NCBI GenBank assembly: GCA_947630015.1
Contig: CANRFY010000005.1
Span: 40,972-104,971 of the forward strand
Direction of reading: 5' to 3'
Length of the DNA stretch: 64,000 nt
DNA from: an uncultured Clostridia bacterium
GTDB taxonomy: Bacteria; Bacillota; Clostridia; Oscillospirales; CAG-272
How positions within the stretch are numbered: position 1 is the first letter of the stretch; each line of letters starts with the position of its first letter. The position numbers were made by a program, and so were the translations under genes. Shown here one piece after another: positions 32,829 through 43,854 of this stretch. The notes beneath the pieces were generated by a model that was given only the letters and a program-made list of their open reading frames with translations, searched no databases and was not told where the DNA came from.

Positions 32829-35800
32829 TCAGAAAAACATTGAAAGCTGATTCGATTCGTCTATGCCGTCAAGCACGCCGCAGCGGCGCAGCGTCTCGAT
32901 CACGGTCTTCGATACGTGCGAGCGCTCGCGCAAGTCCTCCACCGAGAACCGATCGCTGCCGAAGCTGTCGCGCGCGGCCGCTAACTTTTCGGCGGCTCCG
33001 CCGCCGAGTCCCGACAGGCACATGAACGGCACGCGTATCTTGCCGTTTTCCGGCAGGAACGCCGTCGCGTCCGATTTGTATATGTCGACGGGCAGGAATT
33101 TGTAGCCGCGCTGATAGTATTCGTTGACGATCTGGAGCGCCGCGATCTGCATTTCCTCCTTCTGCGTCGCGTCAGCGCCCTTCGAGCTGTATTCCTCGAT
33201 ACGCGCTCTGACCGCCGCCGGTCCCGATAAAACGAGTTCGCCGTCAAATCCGTCCGGCGCCGCCGTGAAATACGCGGCGTAAAATTCGACGGGATAGTTG
33301 ATCTTGTACCAGCCGAGGCGTATCGCCGACATGACGTATGCCGCCGCGTGCGCCTTCGGGAACATATATTTTATCTTCTTGCACGAGTCTATGTACCATT
33401 CGGGTACGCCGACCTTGAGCATCTCCTCCTCGTATTCGGGATCGACGCCCTTTCCCTTGCGCACCTTTTCCATGATCTTGAACGACAGCGACGAGTCGAG
33501 GCCGTATCTGATCAGGCGCAGCATTATGTCGTCGCGGCAGCCGATAACTGTCGATATGTCGCACACCCCGTCCTTTATCAGCTCCTGCGCGTTGCCGAGC
33601 CATACGCCCGTGCCATGCGACAATCCCGAAATTTGTAAGAGATCGCCGAACGTCTTGGGCTGGCAGTCCGTCAGCATCTGCATTACGAACCGCGTCCCCA
33701 GCTCGGGAAGTCCGTATGTGCCGGGTTCGTCAGGCTCTTTTCTGATCCCGAGCGCGCGGCTCGAGGTCAAAAGACTGTATACGGCGCGGTCGTTCATCGG
33801 CACGTCCATGACGCTCGTCCCCGTGTACCGTTCGAGCATTTTGTATTTTGTCGGGATATCGTGGCCAAGCTCGTCGAGCTTGAGGATCGTATCGTGCAGA
33901 TACGAAAACGCGAAATGCGTCGTTATTACGTTCGAGTCGGCGTCGTCGGCGGGATGCTGCACCGGCGTAAAATCGTATACCTCGTATTCGCTCGGCACGA
34001 CGATGATACCGCCCGGGTGCTGTCCCGTGCTGCGCTTCACTCCCGTGCAGCGCACACAGTAGCGCTCGACGTCGGCGCGCGTCAGGCGCGCGCCCTTGTC
34101 CTCGAGATATTTCATCACAAAGCCGTATGCGGTCTTTGACGCGATCGTGCCGAGCGTTCCGGCGCGGAACACGTTTTCGGAGCCGAACAGCTCCTCGGTG
34201 TATTTATGCACCTTGCCCTGTATATCGCCGGAGAAATTCAGATCGATATCTGGCGACTTGTCGCCGTAGAAGCCGAGGAACGTCTCAAACGGGATGTCGT
34301 GGCCGTCCACTATCATCCGCGTCCCGCATTCGGGGCAGTTTTTGTCCGGCATATCGAAGCCGGAGGCGAATTCGTCCTTGTGGAATTCGCTGTATTTGCA
34401 CTTCGGGCATCTGTAATGCGGCGGCAGCGGATTTACCTCCGATATCCCCGCAAACGACGCGACGATCGAGCTTCCGACCGATCCGCGCGAGCCGACGAGA
34501 TAGCCCTGGCTCTCCGAATATGAAACGAGCTTCTGCGCGATTATATAAAGCACCGCGTAGCCGTTTTTGATTATCGAGCCAAGCTCGCGCTCGAGGCGCT
34601 CCGTCACGACGTCGGGTATTTTGCCGTTGTGGCAGTACCAGTCGTTGGCGCGCTGCCAGCACAGCGTTTTAAGCTCGTCCTCCGCGCCGTCGATTTTAGG
34701 CGTATACGTCCCCTTCGGGATCGGTCTGACGTCCTCGATCATGTCCGCGATCTTATTCGTATTTTCGACGACGACCTCGTATGCAGTTTCTTTGCCGAGA
34801 TACGAAAATTCCTCGAGCATTTCGTCCGTCGTGCGCAGATACAGCTTCGTTTCGCGGTCGGCGTCGGAAAATTTCATTCCCTTTTGCAGTATCTGGCGGT
34901 ATATCTCGTCCTCCGCGTCGAGGAAATGGGCGTCGCACGTCGCGACGACGGGCTTGCCGAGCTTTTTGCCCAGCTCGACTATCCGCCTGTTTATGTCGCG
35001 CAGCTCGTCAAATCCCGACACGCGCTCCTCGGCCACGAGGAACGCGTTGTTCGTGAGCGGCTGTATTTCGAGATAATCGTAGAAATTCGCGATGCGCTCG
35101 ATCTCGGATTCGGGCTTTGAATCGAGTATGGCTCGGTAAAGCTCGCCGGCCTCGCACGCGGAGCCGATGATGAGTCCGTCGCGATGCTCCATAAGCACCG
35201 TTTTCGGTATGCGCGGATTGCGGCGGTAGTAATCGAGATAGCTGTATGAGACGAGCTTATAGAGATTTTTTAGGCCCGTCTGATTTTTGACGAGTATGAT
35301 CTGATGATACGACGGCAGATGGAGCGGATCGGCGTGTTCGCTCATCTGCTTCACCATGCCCGATACGTCCGCGACGCCCTCGTTTTGGAGCGCCTCCGCC
35401 ATTTTCATGAATATCATCGCGCACATCTTCGCGTCCTCAAACGCGCGGTGATGCTCGAAATCGCCGAGTCCGTAATGCTCCGCGACGGCGTCGAGCGTAT
35501 GGCGCGTAAGATCGGCGTTGACGTATCGCGACATACCGAGCGTATCGATATACGCGTTGTCGAACGGGATATGAAGCCGCGACGACGCATTTCTGATAAA
35601 GCCCGTATCGAAGTTGGCGTTATGAGCTATCAGCGGCCGCTTGCCGCAGAATTCGAGAAATTCGGGCAGGACTTTATCGATCGTCGGCGCGTCCTTTACG
35701 GTTTCGTCCGATATGCCCGTGAGCTTCGTTATATTTTCGGGGATATGGCGTTCGGGATTCACATACGCCGAATACGTTTCGGCGACCTCGCCGCCGCGCA

Positions 35801-37271
35801 GAACGACGGCTCCTATCTCCGTTATCGCGTCGCCCGTGATCGACAGTCCCGTCGTTTCGATATCGAACGCGACGAATTCGCCGTCGAATCCGCAGTCGAC
35901 GTCGCCGAATACGGCGCGCGCCTCGTCGTCGACGAAGTACGCCTCCATGCCGTATATCACCTTCATGCCGCTCTTTTCGGCTTCTATCATCGCGTCGGGG
36001 AACGCCTGCACGTTGCCGTGATCCGTGATCGCGATCGCGGGATGTCCCCAATACTGCGCGCGCCGCAGTGCCTCCTCCGGCACGATCAGCGCGTCCATCT
36101 GCGACATCGTCGTGTGCAGATGAAGCTCCACGCGCTTTTTCTCGGCAAGGTCGCGCCGTATGACGCGTTTCACCTTTGATATCGCGCGCGGGCGGATGTG
36201 ATATTCGATGTCGGGGAACGGATCGCGGCGTTCCTCATCCGTCTGCGGCCTGTTTCGACGGGCGTTCATATCCTCGCCGCGGACGGCTCCCTCGACGACG
36301 ACGCACGCGCCGACCGACAGAGCTTTGACGAGCTTTTCGCCCTCGTCCTTCGGCTTCGTCATGCGCAGATACGCCGACAGCATATTGTCCGTGATGCCGA
36401 CTGTTATGTTCAGCTTATCGTATGTGCGCGTTTCCTTTGAGTTGACCTCGAATATCTGCCCCGCGAATACGGCGTGCGGCGTTTCGTGGTCGAGCGATGA
36501 AAGCGGCGAAATTTTCGACGTGTCGATCGTTTCGCCAAGGATCGGCGACGGCTCGGATATATCGAGCGTCAGGCCTCCTGCCTTGATCGTATGCGCATTT
36601 TCGTCTACACAGCTGACCACGTCCTCGCCGCCCAAAAGCGGCTTTTTATACGCCGCCTCCATGTCGGCGGCCGCGGCCGCCAAATTAGCGCTCGCCTCCG
36701 CCTCCGCGCGGACGCGCTCGCGTCTCGCGTTTTCGATCTCATTGGACAAATATGCGTCGCGGCGGCGCGCGCGTTCGTCCAGCACTTCCCTGTAATCGCT
36801 GCGCTGCGCGATCCTGATCGGCACGTCGATGCCGAATTCGCTTTTAATTATGTTCGATATGATGCCCGCCGTCTGCGCGTCGCCGAGCATATCGAGTCCG
36901 CCCTGCAAAAACGGGATCTCGATCTTAAGTCCGTCCTTCGCCGTGCCGCTGACGGAATAATCGTCGAAAAAGCCGTTCGCGACGGCCCCGACGTTCGTCG
37001 CCTCGACGAATATCTGCGGCAGATATCCGACCGTGAACAGCTCCGGCGCATATTCGGGCAAAATCCGCATCGCGAACAGATCATACGCTTCGCGTATGCC
37101 GTCCTCGATCGCGTACAGCTCCGACTTCGGCACGATATCGGGAAATTTGACGCGCGCCTCGATTATGCGTCGATCCTTGTCGATCTTCAGCGAATAGCCG
37201 AGCGCCGCGTCAAGCACGCGGCGCGCCGCGTCGTCGGGCTTGTATTTCGAGAATTTTTCGAGTATCGTCAC
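32829..37271 (-). CDS. polC: DNA polymerase III PolC-type (Gram-positive alpha subunit with 3'-5' exonuclease)
   Basis: OB fold, PHP (RVELHLHTTMSQMDALI), DnaQ exonuclease (FVAFDIETTGLS), PDIDLNFSGDIQG; probable GTG start at 37271. Confidence 0.95.
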   Translation of the reverse strand: MTILEKFSKYKPDDAARRVLDAALGYSLKIDKDRRIIEARVKFPDIVPKSELYAIEDGIREAYDLFAMRILPEYAPELFTVGYLPQIFVEATNVGAVANGFFDDYSVSGTAKDGLKIEIPFLQGGLDMLGDAQTAGIISNIIKSEFGIDVPIRIAQRSDYREVLDERARRRDAYLSNEIENARRERVRAEAEASANLAAAAADMEAAYKKPLLGGEDVVSCVDENAHTIKAGGLTLDISEPSPILGETIDTSKISPLSSLDHETPHAVFAGQIFEVNSKETRTYDKLNITVGITDNMLSAYLRMTKPKDEGEKLVKALSVGACVVVEGAVRGEDMNARRNRPQTDEERRDPFPDIEYHIRPRAISKVKRVIRRDLAEKKRVELHLHTTMSQMDALIVPEEALRRAQYWGHPAIAITDHGNVQAFPDAMIEAEKSGMKVIYGMEAYFVDDEARAVFGDVDCGFDGEFVAFDIETTGLSITGDAITEIGAVVLRGGEVAETYSAYVNPERHIPENITKLTGISDETVKDAPTIDKVLPEFLEFCGKRPLIAHNANFDTGFIRNASSRLHIPFDNAYIDTLGMSRYVNADLTRHTLDAVAEHYGLGDFEHHRAFEDAKMCAMIFMKMAEALQNEGVADVSGMVKQMSEHADPLHLPSYHQIILVKNQTGLKNLYKLVSYSYLDYYRRNPRIPKTVLMEHRDGLIIGSACEAGELYRAILDSKPESEIERIANFYDYLEIQPLTNNAFLVAEERVSGFDELRDINRRIVELGKKLGKPVVATCDAHFLDAEDEIYRQILQKGMKFSDADRETKLYLRTTDEMLEEFSYLGKETAYEVVVENTNKIADMIEDVRPIPKGTYTPKIDGAEDELKTLCWQRANDWYCHNGKIPDVVTERLERELGSIIKNGYAVLYIIAQKLVSYSESQGYLVGSRGSVGSSIVASFAGISEVNPLPPHYRCPKCKYSEFHKDEFASGFDMPDKNCPECGTRMIVDGHDIPFETFLGFYGDKSPDIDLNFSGDIQGKVHKYTEELFGSENVFRAGTLGTIASKTAYGFVMKYLEDKGARLTRADVERYCVRCTGVKRSTGQHPGGIIVVPSEYEVYDFTPVQHPADDADSNVITTHFAFSYLHDTILKLDELGHDIPTKYKMLERYTGTSVMDVPMNDRAVYSLLTSSRALGIRKEPDEPGTYGLPELGTRFVMQMLTDCQPKTFGDLLQISGLSHGTGVWLGNAQELIKDGVCDISTVIGCRDDIMLRLIRYGLDSSLSFKIMEKVRKGKGVDPEYEEEMLKVGVPEWYIDSCKKIKYMFPKAHAAAYVMSAIRLGWYKINYPVEFYAAYFTAAPDGFDGELVLSGPAAVRARIEEYSSKGADATQKEEMQIAALQIVNEYYQRGYKFLPVDIYKSDATAFLPENGKIRVPFMCLSGLGGGAAEKLAAARDSFGSDRFSVEDLRERSHVSKTVIETLRRCGVLDGIDESNQLSMFF

Positions 37272-37278
37272 TGTAAAT

Positions 37279-38391
37279 TCAACCTTCCGCGCCGTCGATG
37301 ATACGGCGAATCTCATCTATGAGAGCGTCTTCGGCCCCGCTCTCGCTCACCTTTCCGACGACGCGGCCGCGGCAGAACAGCGCGGCCTCGCCGCGTCCGC
37401 CCGCGATCCCGCAGTCGGCGTCGCGCGCCTCCCCGGGACCGTTCACGACGCATCCCATCACGGCCACCTTTATGCGCTTGCCGCGCGTATCGATCGCGTC
37501 AAGACGCGGTTCGAGCCGTTCGAGCAGACCGAGCAGATCGATCTGCGTCCGTCCGCACGTCGGACACGACACAAGCTCGATACCCGAATCGAATATGCCG
37601 ACTGCGCGCAGAATATCGCGTCCCGCCGGTATCTCGTCCTCCGGCGCCGCAGAAAGCGTTACGCGTATCGTATCGCCGATGCCGTCGCACAAAAGCGAGC
37701 CGATGCCGACGGCGTTTTTGAGCGTTCCCATGCGCGCCGTTCCAGCCTCGGTGACGCCGAGATGGAGCGGACAATCGCAGTTTGCCGCGATCATGCGCGT
37801 CGAGTCGATCATCGTTTTGACATTTGACGATTTGACCGACACGACGATATCGTAAAAGTCATGCTTATAGAGCGTCTCGACGTATGAAAGCGCCGACTCC
37901 GCGAGCGCCGCAGGCGTCGCGCCGCCGTATTTTTCGACGAATTTTTTCTCCGCCGAGCCGCCGTTGACGCCGACTCTCATCGCTACGCCGTGTTCGCCGC
38001 ACGCCTCGGCGACGGCGAGCAGTCTGTCCGTGCCGCCGAGATTGCCCGGATTTACGCGGACCTTGTCCGCGCCGCGCGCAGCCGCCGCCACCGCGAGTTT
38101 ATAATCGAAATGGACGTCCGCGACGAGCGGCCCCGTAATGCCGCGTTCGCGGCAGTATTCAAACACCGGCACGCAGCTTTCGTCCGGCACCGCGATGCGG
38201 ACGATATCGCATCCGCGCGCGAACAGCAATTCGGTCTGCTCCGCGACCGCGGCGAAGTCATGGCTGTCACGGTTCGCCATCGACTGCACCGAGATCGGTG
38301 CGTCCCCGCCTATCGTTATGCCGCCGACGCGGACGGCGCGCGAGGCGCGGCGCGTTATTTTTTCGCAGTTATTCGACTTGATTTCGTCCAT
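37279..38391 (-). CDS. ispG: 4-hydroxy-3-methylbut-2-en-1-yl diphosphate synthase
   Basis: VGGITIGGDAPISVQSMANRDSHD...CPTCGRTQIDL...VAVMGCVVNGPGEARDAD. Confidence 0.95.
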   Translation of the reverse strand: MDEIKSNNCEKITRRASRAVRVGGITIGGDAPISVQSMANRDSHDFAAVAEQTELLFARGCDIVRIAVPDESCVPVFEYCRERGITGPLVADVHFDYKLAVAAAARGADKVRVNPGNLGGTDRLLAVAEACGEHGVAMRVGVNGGSAEKKFVEKYGGATPAALAESALSYVETLYKHDFYDIVVSVKSSNVKTMIDSTRMIAANCDCPLHLGVTEAGTARMGTLKNAVGIGSLLCDGIGDTIRVTLSAAPEDEIPAGRDILRAVGIFDSGIELVSCPTCGRTQIDLLGLLERLEPRLDAIDTRGKRIKVAVMGCVVNGPGEARDADCGIAGGRGEAALFCRGRVVGKVSESGAEDALIDEIRRIIDGAEG

Positions 38392-38404
38392 CTGTGATCT
38401 CACC

Positions 38405-39448
38405 TCAGAATAAATTCGCAATATCCTTGAACGTCACAAGCACCATTATGCCGAGCAGTATCATGATGCCGACAAAATGCACCATCGCCTCGACGTTCTG
38501 ATTTACGCGCTTGCCGCGTATCAGCTCTATGATCATAAACAGTAGTCTGCCGCCGTCGAGCGCCGGTATCGGCAACAGATTCATGATGCCAAGATTCATC
38601 GACAATACGACGGCAATATAAACAAGATCGGATATGCCGCTCGACGCCGCCTCGCCGAGTATTTCGGTGACGCCGACGGGGCCGCTGACGGCCTCGACGC
38701 CGTACCGTCCCGTCACAAGGTCGAACAGCGATTCCCATATCATCTCGACCGTCAGCTCCGATCGGAAAAACGCCTGCTTCACGACGTTTCCGAACGTGCG
38801 CGGTTCGGAGTAAACGTAGAAATCGAGCGCGCCGAACGCGATCCCCTCGTCAGACGTCAAAGGAAAGCTGACGCTTTCAAGCTCGATCGTCTCCCCGTCG
38901 CGTTCGACCGTCAACGGAATCGGCTTGATTCCGCGTCTCATCACCTCATACGCGAGTTCGTTCGCCGTATGGACGCGCTCGCCGTCGACGCTTACGAGCC
39001 TGTCGCCGGCGCGAAGTCCGCTCGCCTCGGATACCGCCATCTCGCCGTCCTCGCGCTCGACGAATCCGTAAACGACTGTGCTTCCGAGCGATCCCGAGAA
39101 TATGACGAGCGCCGTCATCAGTATGATGCCTATCGTCAGATTTGAAAGCGATCCCGCCGCCGTGATCAAAAACCGCTGCCAGAGCGGCTTATTCGGCAGC
39201 GCGTTCGGGTCGTCGGAGTCGTCGTCCTCCCCCGCCATGCTCGTAAATCCGCCGAACGGCAGAAGCCGCAGCGAATATCTCGTGCCTGATTTCTTTCCGA
39301 CCCATGAGATCAACTTCGGCCCCATTCCGATCGCGAATTCAAGCACGGTGACGCCGCACGCGCGCGCGACGAGAAAATGCCCCATCTCATGAATGAAAAT
39401 GAGCAGTCCGAACACGAGTATTGCGATTATTATCGAAAAAATGTTCAA
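38405..39448 (-). CDS. rseP: RIP metalloprotease RseP
   Basis: FIHEMGHFLVARACGV, PDZ domain, NLLPIPALDGGRLLF. Confidence 0.94.
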   Translation of the reverse strand: MNIFSIIIAILVFGLLIFIHEMGHFLVARACGVTVLEFAIGMGPKLISWVGKKSGTRYSLRLLPFGGFTSMAGEDDDSDDPNALPNKPLWQRFLITAAGSLSNLTIGIILMTALVIFSGSLGSTVVYGFVEREDGEMAVSEASGLRAGDRLVSVDGERVHTANELAYEVMRRGIKPIPLTVERDGETIELESVSFPLTSDEGIAFGALDFYVYSEPRTFGNVVKQAFFRSELTVEMIWESLFDLVTGRYGVEAVSGPVGVTEILGEAASSGISDLVYIAVVLSMNLGIMNLLPIPALDGGRLLFMIIELIRGKRVNQNVEAMVHFVGIMILLGIMVLVTFKDIANLF

Positions 39449-40623
39449 TCGGCGCCTCCTATGCGCGCCGACATCTCACGCGCGCGGACGCGCGCTTCCC
39501 TGTCGGCGTCTATAATTTCATCAAACGACGCCTCGCCCGACCGGCCGTATTTTTCGGTCACGCCGGCGACGACGTCAGCCACATCGCAGAATCCGATCCT
39601 GCCGCGCAGGAATTCATGCACCGCGATCTCATCGGCCGCCGACATGACGGCGGCATATGTGCCGCCCCGCCGCGCCGATTCATACGCGAGCGGCAAGAGC
39701 GGGAACGATTCCGTATCAGGCTCGTAAAACGTCAGCTTCGATATCGTCCGCCAGTCGAGGCGCTTTGCAAGTCCGAGCCGCCGGCTCGGATATGTGAGCG
39801 CATACTGGATCGCGGTCCTCATATCGGGCGAACCGAGCTGCGCTATAACCGCGCCGTCGCGGAATTCCACCATCGAATGTACGATGCTTTCGCGATGGAC
39901 GACGACCTCGATCTTGTCGGCGGGCATCGAAAACAGATGCATCGCCTCGATCACCTCGAAGCCCTTGTTCATCATCATGGCGCAGTCGACCGTTATCTTC
40001 GGCCCCATCAGCCATGTCGGATGCGCAAGCGCCATCTCCGGCGTGATCGCTGACAGCTCGCCGCGCTTTTTTCCGAAAAAGGGACCGCCCGACGCCGTCA
40101 AAATCAGCTTATCGACGTCGTCCCGACGTCCCGAATGAAGGCTCTGGAATATGGCGCTGTGTTCGCTGTCGACGGGGATAAGCTCCGCGCCGCCGCGCTT
40201 TATCGCGCCGAGCAGATGACCGCCCGCGGCGACGATCGCCTCCTTGTTCGCCATACAGATGCGTCGGCACCGTCCTGCCGCCGCTATCATCGGCGCGCTC
40301 GCCGCCATTCCCGATATAGCGATAACGGCGTCCGCCGCTGTCGTCTCCGACGCCGCCGCGATCACGCCGTCCTCGCCGCCCAATACTTTTATATCCGTAT
40401 CCGCAAGCGCGACCCTGAGACGCGCGGCTGCATCACAGTCCGCCATGGCGGCGATCCGCGGCTTATATTTCCTGCACGCCGTCTCGAATACGTCGTCCCG
40501 CGCCCCGGCCGTCATAACGTCAATCCGCGCGCCTATGTTGTCGGCGACGTCGAGCGTCTGCCGGCCTATCGAACCCGTCGCGCCGAACACCGAGATCGTA
40601 TTCGGTTCCGTTTCGCGGTTCAT
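39445..40623 (-). CDS. dxr: 1-deoxy-D-xylulose-5-phosphate reductoisomerase
   Basis: ISVFGATGSIGRQTLDV...CMANKEAIVAAG...LIPVDSEHSAIFQ. Confidence 0.95.
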   Translation of the reverse strand: MNRETEPNTISVFGATGSIGRQTLDVADNIGARIDVMTAGARDDVFETACRKYKPRIAAMADCDAAARLRVALADTDIKVLGGEDGVIAAASETTAADAVIAISGMAASAPMIAAAGRCRRICMANKEAIVAAGGHLLGAIKRGGAELIPVDSEHSAIFQSLHSGRRDDVDKLILTASGGPFFGKKRGELSAITPEMALAHPTWLMGPKITVDCAMMMNKGFEVIEAMHLFSMPADKIEVVVHRESIVHSMVEFRDGAVIAQLGSPDMRTAIQYALTYPSRRLGLAKRLDWRTISKLTFYEPDTESFPLLPLAYESARRGGTYAAVMSAADEIAVHEFLRGRIGFCDVADVVAGVTEKYGRSGEASFDEIIDADREARVRAREMSARIGGAD

Positions 40624-40694
40624 GAATACCGCCTGCCTTTCGATTTGCCGCGCGTTTTTCCTGCGCGCGAGCCTATATTTACGCTATGTATGAT

Positions 40695-41543
40695 TTACGA
40701 AAAATATGAAAAGATCATCGAAAACACGAACAGCAGCGGCGTCACCGCGATCACGCTGTCGAATCTGTCGAGCATCCCGCCGTGGCCGGGGAACAATTTT
40801 CCGAAGTCCTTTATCCCATACGTGCGTTTGATGAACGAAGCGTTGAGATCGCCTATCTGCGATATGATCGACAGGCACGCGCCCGTGCAGCAGATCGCGA
40901 TATAATCGGCTGTCAGCTCCGTCGCAGCGGATACGATAAATCCGTAAAGCGCGAATATCGCGACCGCCATAACGGTGCCGCCGACCGAACCCTCGACGGT
41001 CTTTTTCGGCGATACGCTCGGGATGAGCTTATGCTTGCCGAAGAAGCTGCCGCACAGATATGCAAAGCTGTCCGTCGCCCATGAAGCTATGAATACCATC
41101 GGCAGGATAAATCCGCCGTGTGGGCGCTGCGTTATCGCCACCGCCGTCATCGACGCGGCGCTCACGTATACGAGCATCAGGCATATTTCCGATACGGGCG
41201 AGCGGTTCGGCTTCAATGCGCCGAATACGCCGAGCGCATACAGTATGAATACGGCCGCAAACGCCGCCGTCAGAAGCGACGGCGTCCATATCGCCGTATC
41301 GGCGTGTTCGCTGCTCCATCCGATATAGTATTGCAGAAACGGACAGGCCGCCGCCAAAACGCAGAACAGAAGCGTTGCGCCGCCGGAGAGCTGCGACTTG
41401 TTCTTTATGCATTCGGACGTCTCGTACATCGAAAACAGCGCTATGATGCCCCACAAAACGGGCGTTACGGGCGTGTCGAAGAATATGAGCGCCGGCACAA
41501 GTATCGCGACGAGCAGCACGGACGTTATGATTCGTTTTAACAT
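40695..41543 (-). CDS. cdsA: Phosphatidate cytidylyltransferase
   Basis: MLKRIITSVLLVAI...; SPKKTVEGSVGG and PGHGGMLDRFDS signature. Confidence 0.93.
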   Translation of the reverse strand: MLKRIITSVLLVAILVPALIFFDTPVTPVLWGIIALFSMYETSECIKNKSQLSGGATLLFCVLAAACPFLQYYIGWSSEHADTAIWTPSLLTAAFAAVFILYALGVFGALKPNRSPVSEICLMLVYVSAASMTAVAITQRPHGGFILPMVFIASWATDSFAYLCGSFFGKHKLIPSVSPKKTVEGSVGGTVMAVAIFALYGFIVSAATELTADYIAICCTGACLSIISQIGDLNASFIKRTYGIKDFGKLFPGHGGMLDRFDSVIAVTPLLFVFSMIFSYFS

Positions 41544-41562
41544 ACTGAATAATCCTTTTTTG

Positions 41563-42306
41563 TCATTTCGGCGTAACGCCGCCGAAGCGGCGTTCGCGCG
41601 CATAGAAATCACGAACGGCGGCGTCTACGTCAGCCGGCTGCATATCGGGCCACAGCGTCGGGGTAAAATACAGCTCCGAATATGCCGCCTGCCAGAGCAG
41701 AAAATTCGACAGTCTGCGCTCGTTGGCCGTTCTGACGATCAGATCGGGATCGGGGCATCCGGCCGTGTACAGATGATCGGACAGCGTCCGCTCGTTTATT
41801 TCCTCGCCCGACTCCGCAAGCTCGCGGCACGCCCGCACGATCTCGGCGCGCGAGCCGTAATTCAGCGCGATATTCAGCCGCAGTTCATATCCTGACGAGA
41901 TCTGTTCGAGGCGCGTCATCCGCTCCGCCATCGGCGCCGCGAATACTGATTTATCGCCGAGAAACGTGTATCTGATCTTGTTTTCCTCAAGCTCACGTTC
42001 AGCTCCCGCGATGTATTCGTCGAGAAGCGAGACGATCCTGTCGACCTCGTTTTTCGGGCGCGACCAATTCTCGGTCGAAAATGCGTACACGGTCACGATC
42101 TTTATCCCGATATCGCCGCAGTAGCGGACGATCCGCTTGAACGTCTGCGCGCCCTCCGAATGGCCGTATTCGCGCGGCAGGCCGCGCTTTTTCGCCCATC
42201 TGCCGTTTCCGTCGAGTATGAACGCGATATGGCGCAGTCTGTCGTCGACGGCGACGCGCGCCGGCTCGCCCTTAGATGAATCGTTTTTTTTGAATAGAAG
42301 CGGCAT
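41563..42306 (-). CDS. uppS: Isoprenyl transferase (undecaprenyl diphosphate synthase)
   Basis: HIAFILDGNGRWAKKRGLPREYGH...YAFSTENW...DLIVRTANERRLSNFLLWQAAYSELYF. Confidence 0.95.
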   Translation of the reverse strand: MPLLFKKNDSSKGEPARVAVDDRLRHIAFILDGNGRWAKKRGLPREYGHSEGAQTFKRIVRYCGDIGIKIVTVYAFSTENWSRPKNEVDRIVSLLDEYIAGAERELEENKIRYTFLGDKSVFAAPMAERMTRLEQISSGYELRLNIALNYGSRAEIVRACRELAESGEEINERTLSDHLYTAGCPDPDLIVRTANERRLSNFLLWQAAYSELYFTPTLWPDMQPADVDAAVRDFYARERRFGGVTPK

Positions 42307-42376
42307 CTGTCGTCCTCTTTCGCACCTAAAAATTTATCGGCGGGGATAATGTCCCCGCCGAGTTACAATTTTGTCC

Positions 42377-42931
42377 TCAAACGGACATGATCTCCTTGAC
42401 CTTGTTCTCGGTCACGCCGTCGATCTCCTTGATATATTTATCCGTCAGCGTCTGCACGTCCTTTTCGGACTGCTTCTGCTCGTCCTCAGTCATCGTGCCG
42501 GCCTTCTTTTCGGATTTCGCCTTGTCCATCGCGTCGCGGCGGATATTGCGGATCGCGACCTTGGCTTCCTCGCCGAGTCTCTCGACCTGCTTTTTCAGCT
42601 CGCGGCGGCGCTCCTCATTGAGCGGCGGGATCGCAAGTCTGATCAGCTTGCCGTCGTTCTGCGGCGTCACGCCGACGTCGGAGGTGAGTATCGCGCGCTC
42701 TATCGACTTCAGCGTCGACGGATCGTATGGCGAGATCACGAGCGTGCGCGCATCCGACGAGCGTATCTCCGCCATCTGCGCGATCGGAGTCGGCGCGCCG
42801 TAATAATCGACCGTCACTCGCGACAGTATCTCCGGATTGGCGCGTCCCGCTCTGATCGTTGCGAGATTCTCCGCGTATGCCGAGATTGATTTCTTCATTC
42901 TGCCTTCAAATTCTGTTGTAGTGAGTTTCAC
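42377..42931 (-). CDS. frr: Ribosome recycling factor
   Basis: 184 aa; TIRAGRANPEILSRVTVDYYGAPTPIAQMA. Confidence 0.96.
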   Translation of the reverse strand: MKLTTTEFEGRMKKSISAYAENLATIRAGRANPEILSRVTVDYYGAPTPIAQMAEIRSSDARTLVISPYDPSTLKSIERAILTSDVGVTPQNDGKLIRLAIPPLNEERRRELKKQVERLGEEAKVAIRNIRRDAMDKAKSEKKAGTMTEDEQKQSEKDVQTLTDKYIKEIDGVTENKVKEIMSV

Positions 42932-42958
42932 GATGTATTACCTCCCCTTGGCTGTGAT

Positions 42959-43672
42959 TTATTTTGTATGCGTTACGACTGTGCCTATATGCTCGCCGCA
43001 TACGGCGCGGACTATGTTCTGCGGGTCCTCGAGCGCGCATAAGAGAAGCGGTATGCTGTTCTCGCTCGACAGCGCTGCCGCCGCGAGATCGATAACGCCG
43101 AGCTTATGGCTTATGATATAATCGTAATCGACTGTGCAGAACGCCTTTGCGTCCGGATTCGTGCGCGGGTCCTTGTCGTAGATCGCGTCGATGTTTTTCG
43201 CGAGGATCGCGACGTCGACGTCAAGCTCGCCGGCGCGGATGATCGCCGCCGTATCAGTTGTGAAATACGGATTCCCGATCCCTCCGCCAAGCACGACGAC
43301 CTTTCCGTCAGTCATGTATTTGATCGCCTTATCGCGGACGAATACCTGCGCGAATTCGGTCATTTCAATCGACGACATCGCGACGGCGTCGACGCCGTTG
43401 CGAAGGAGCGAATCCTCGATCGCGAGCGCGTTTATGACTGTCGCCAGCATTCCCATATGATCGGCGCGCGAACGATTCATGCCGACGCCGTTCCGTGCGC
43501 CGCGCCATATGTTCCCCGCGCCGACGAGGATCGCAGCCTCGACGCCCATAGCGACGCATTCCCTGATCGCCTCCGACACGCGGTCGAGCTTCGTGAAATC
43601 GAGGACGTTGCCGTCGCCGGCGAGCGCCTCGCCCGACAGCTTTATCAGAACGCGCTTATATTTTGCCTGCAT
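42959..43672 (-). CDS. pyrH: UMP kinase
   Basis: YKRVLIKLSGEALAG...ILVGAGNIWRG...VVLGGGIGNPYFTTDTAA. Confidence 0.95.
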   Translation of the reverse strand: MQAKYKRVLIKLSGEALAGDGNVLDFTKLDRVSEAIRECVAMGVEAAILVGAGNIWRGARNGVGMNRSRADHMGMLATVINALAIEDSLLRNGVDAVAMSSIEMTEFAQVFVRDKAIKYMTDGKVVVLGGGIGNPYFTTDTAAIIRAGELDVDVAILAKNIDAIYDKDPRTNPDAKAFCTVDYDYIISHKLGVIDLAAAALSSENSIPLLLCALEDPQNIVRAVCGEHIGTVVTHTK

Positions 43673-43854
43673 TGTCAAACCTCCGCAATTGTTTCCACAG
43701 ACTATTATACAGTTTTTTTCGTCTGTTGTAAACAGAAATATTGATGTTTGCGCGCATTTTTTTCGTTAAATTTGCAATCAGACGAAAACATTTGATCAAC
43801 GGCTATTATAATGAAAGGTTTTACTGTAATTTCAGACTTTTGGCAATGCCCCGA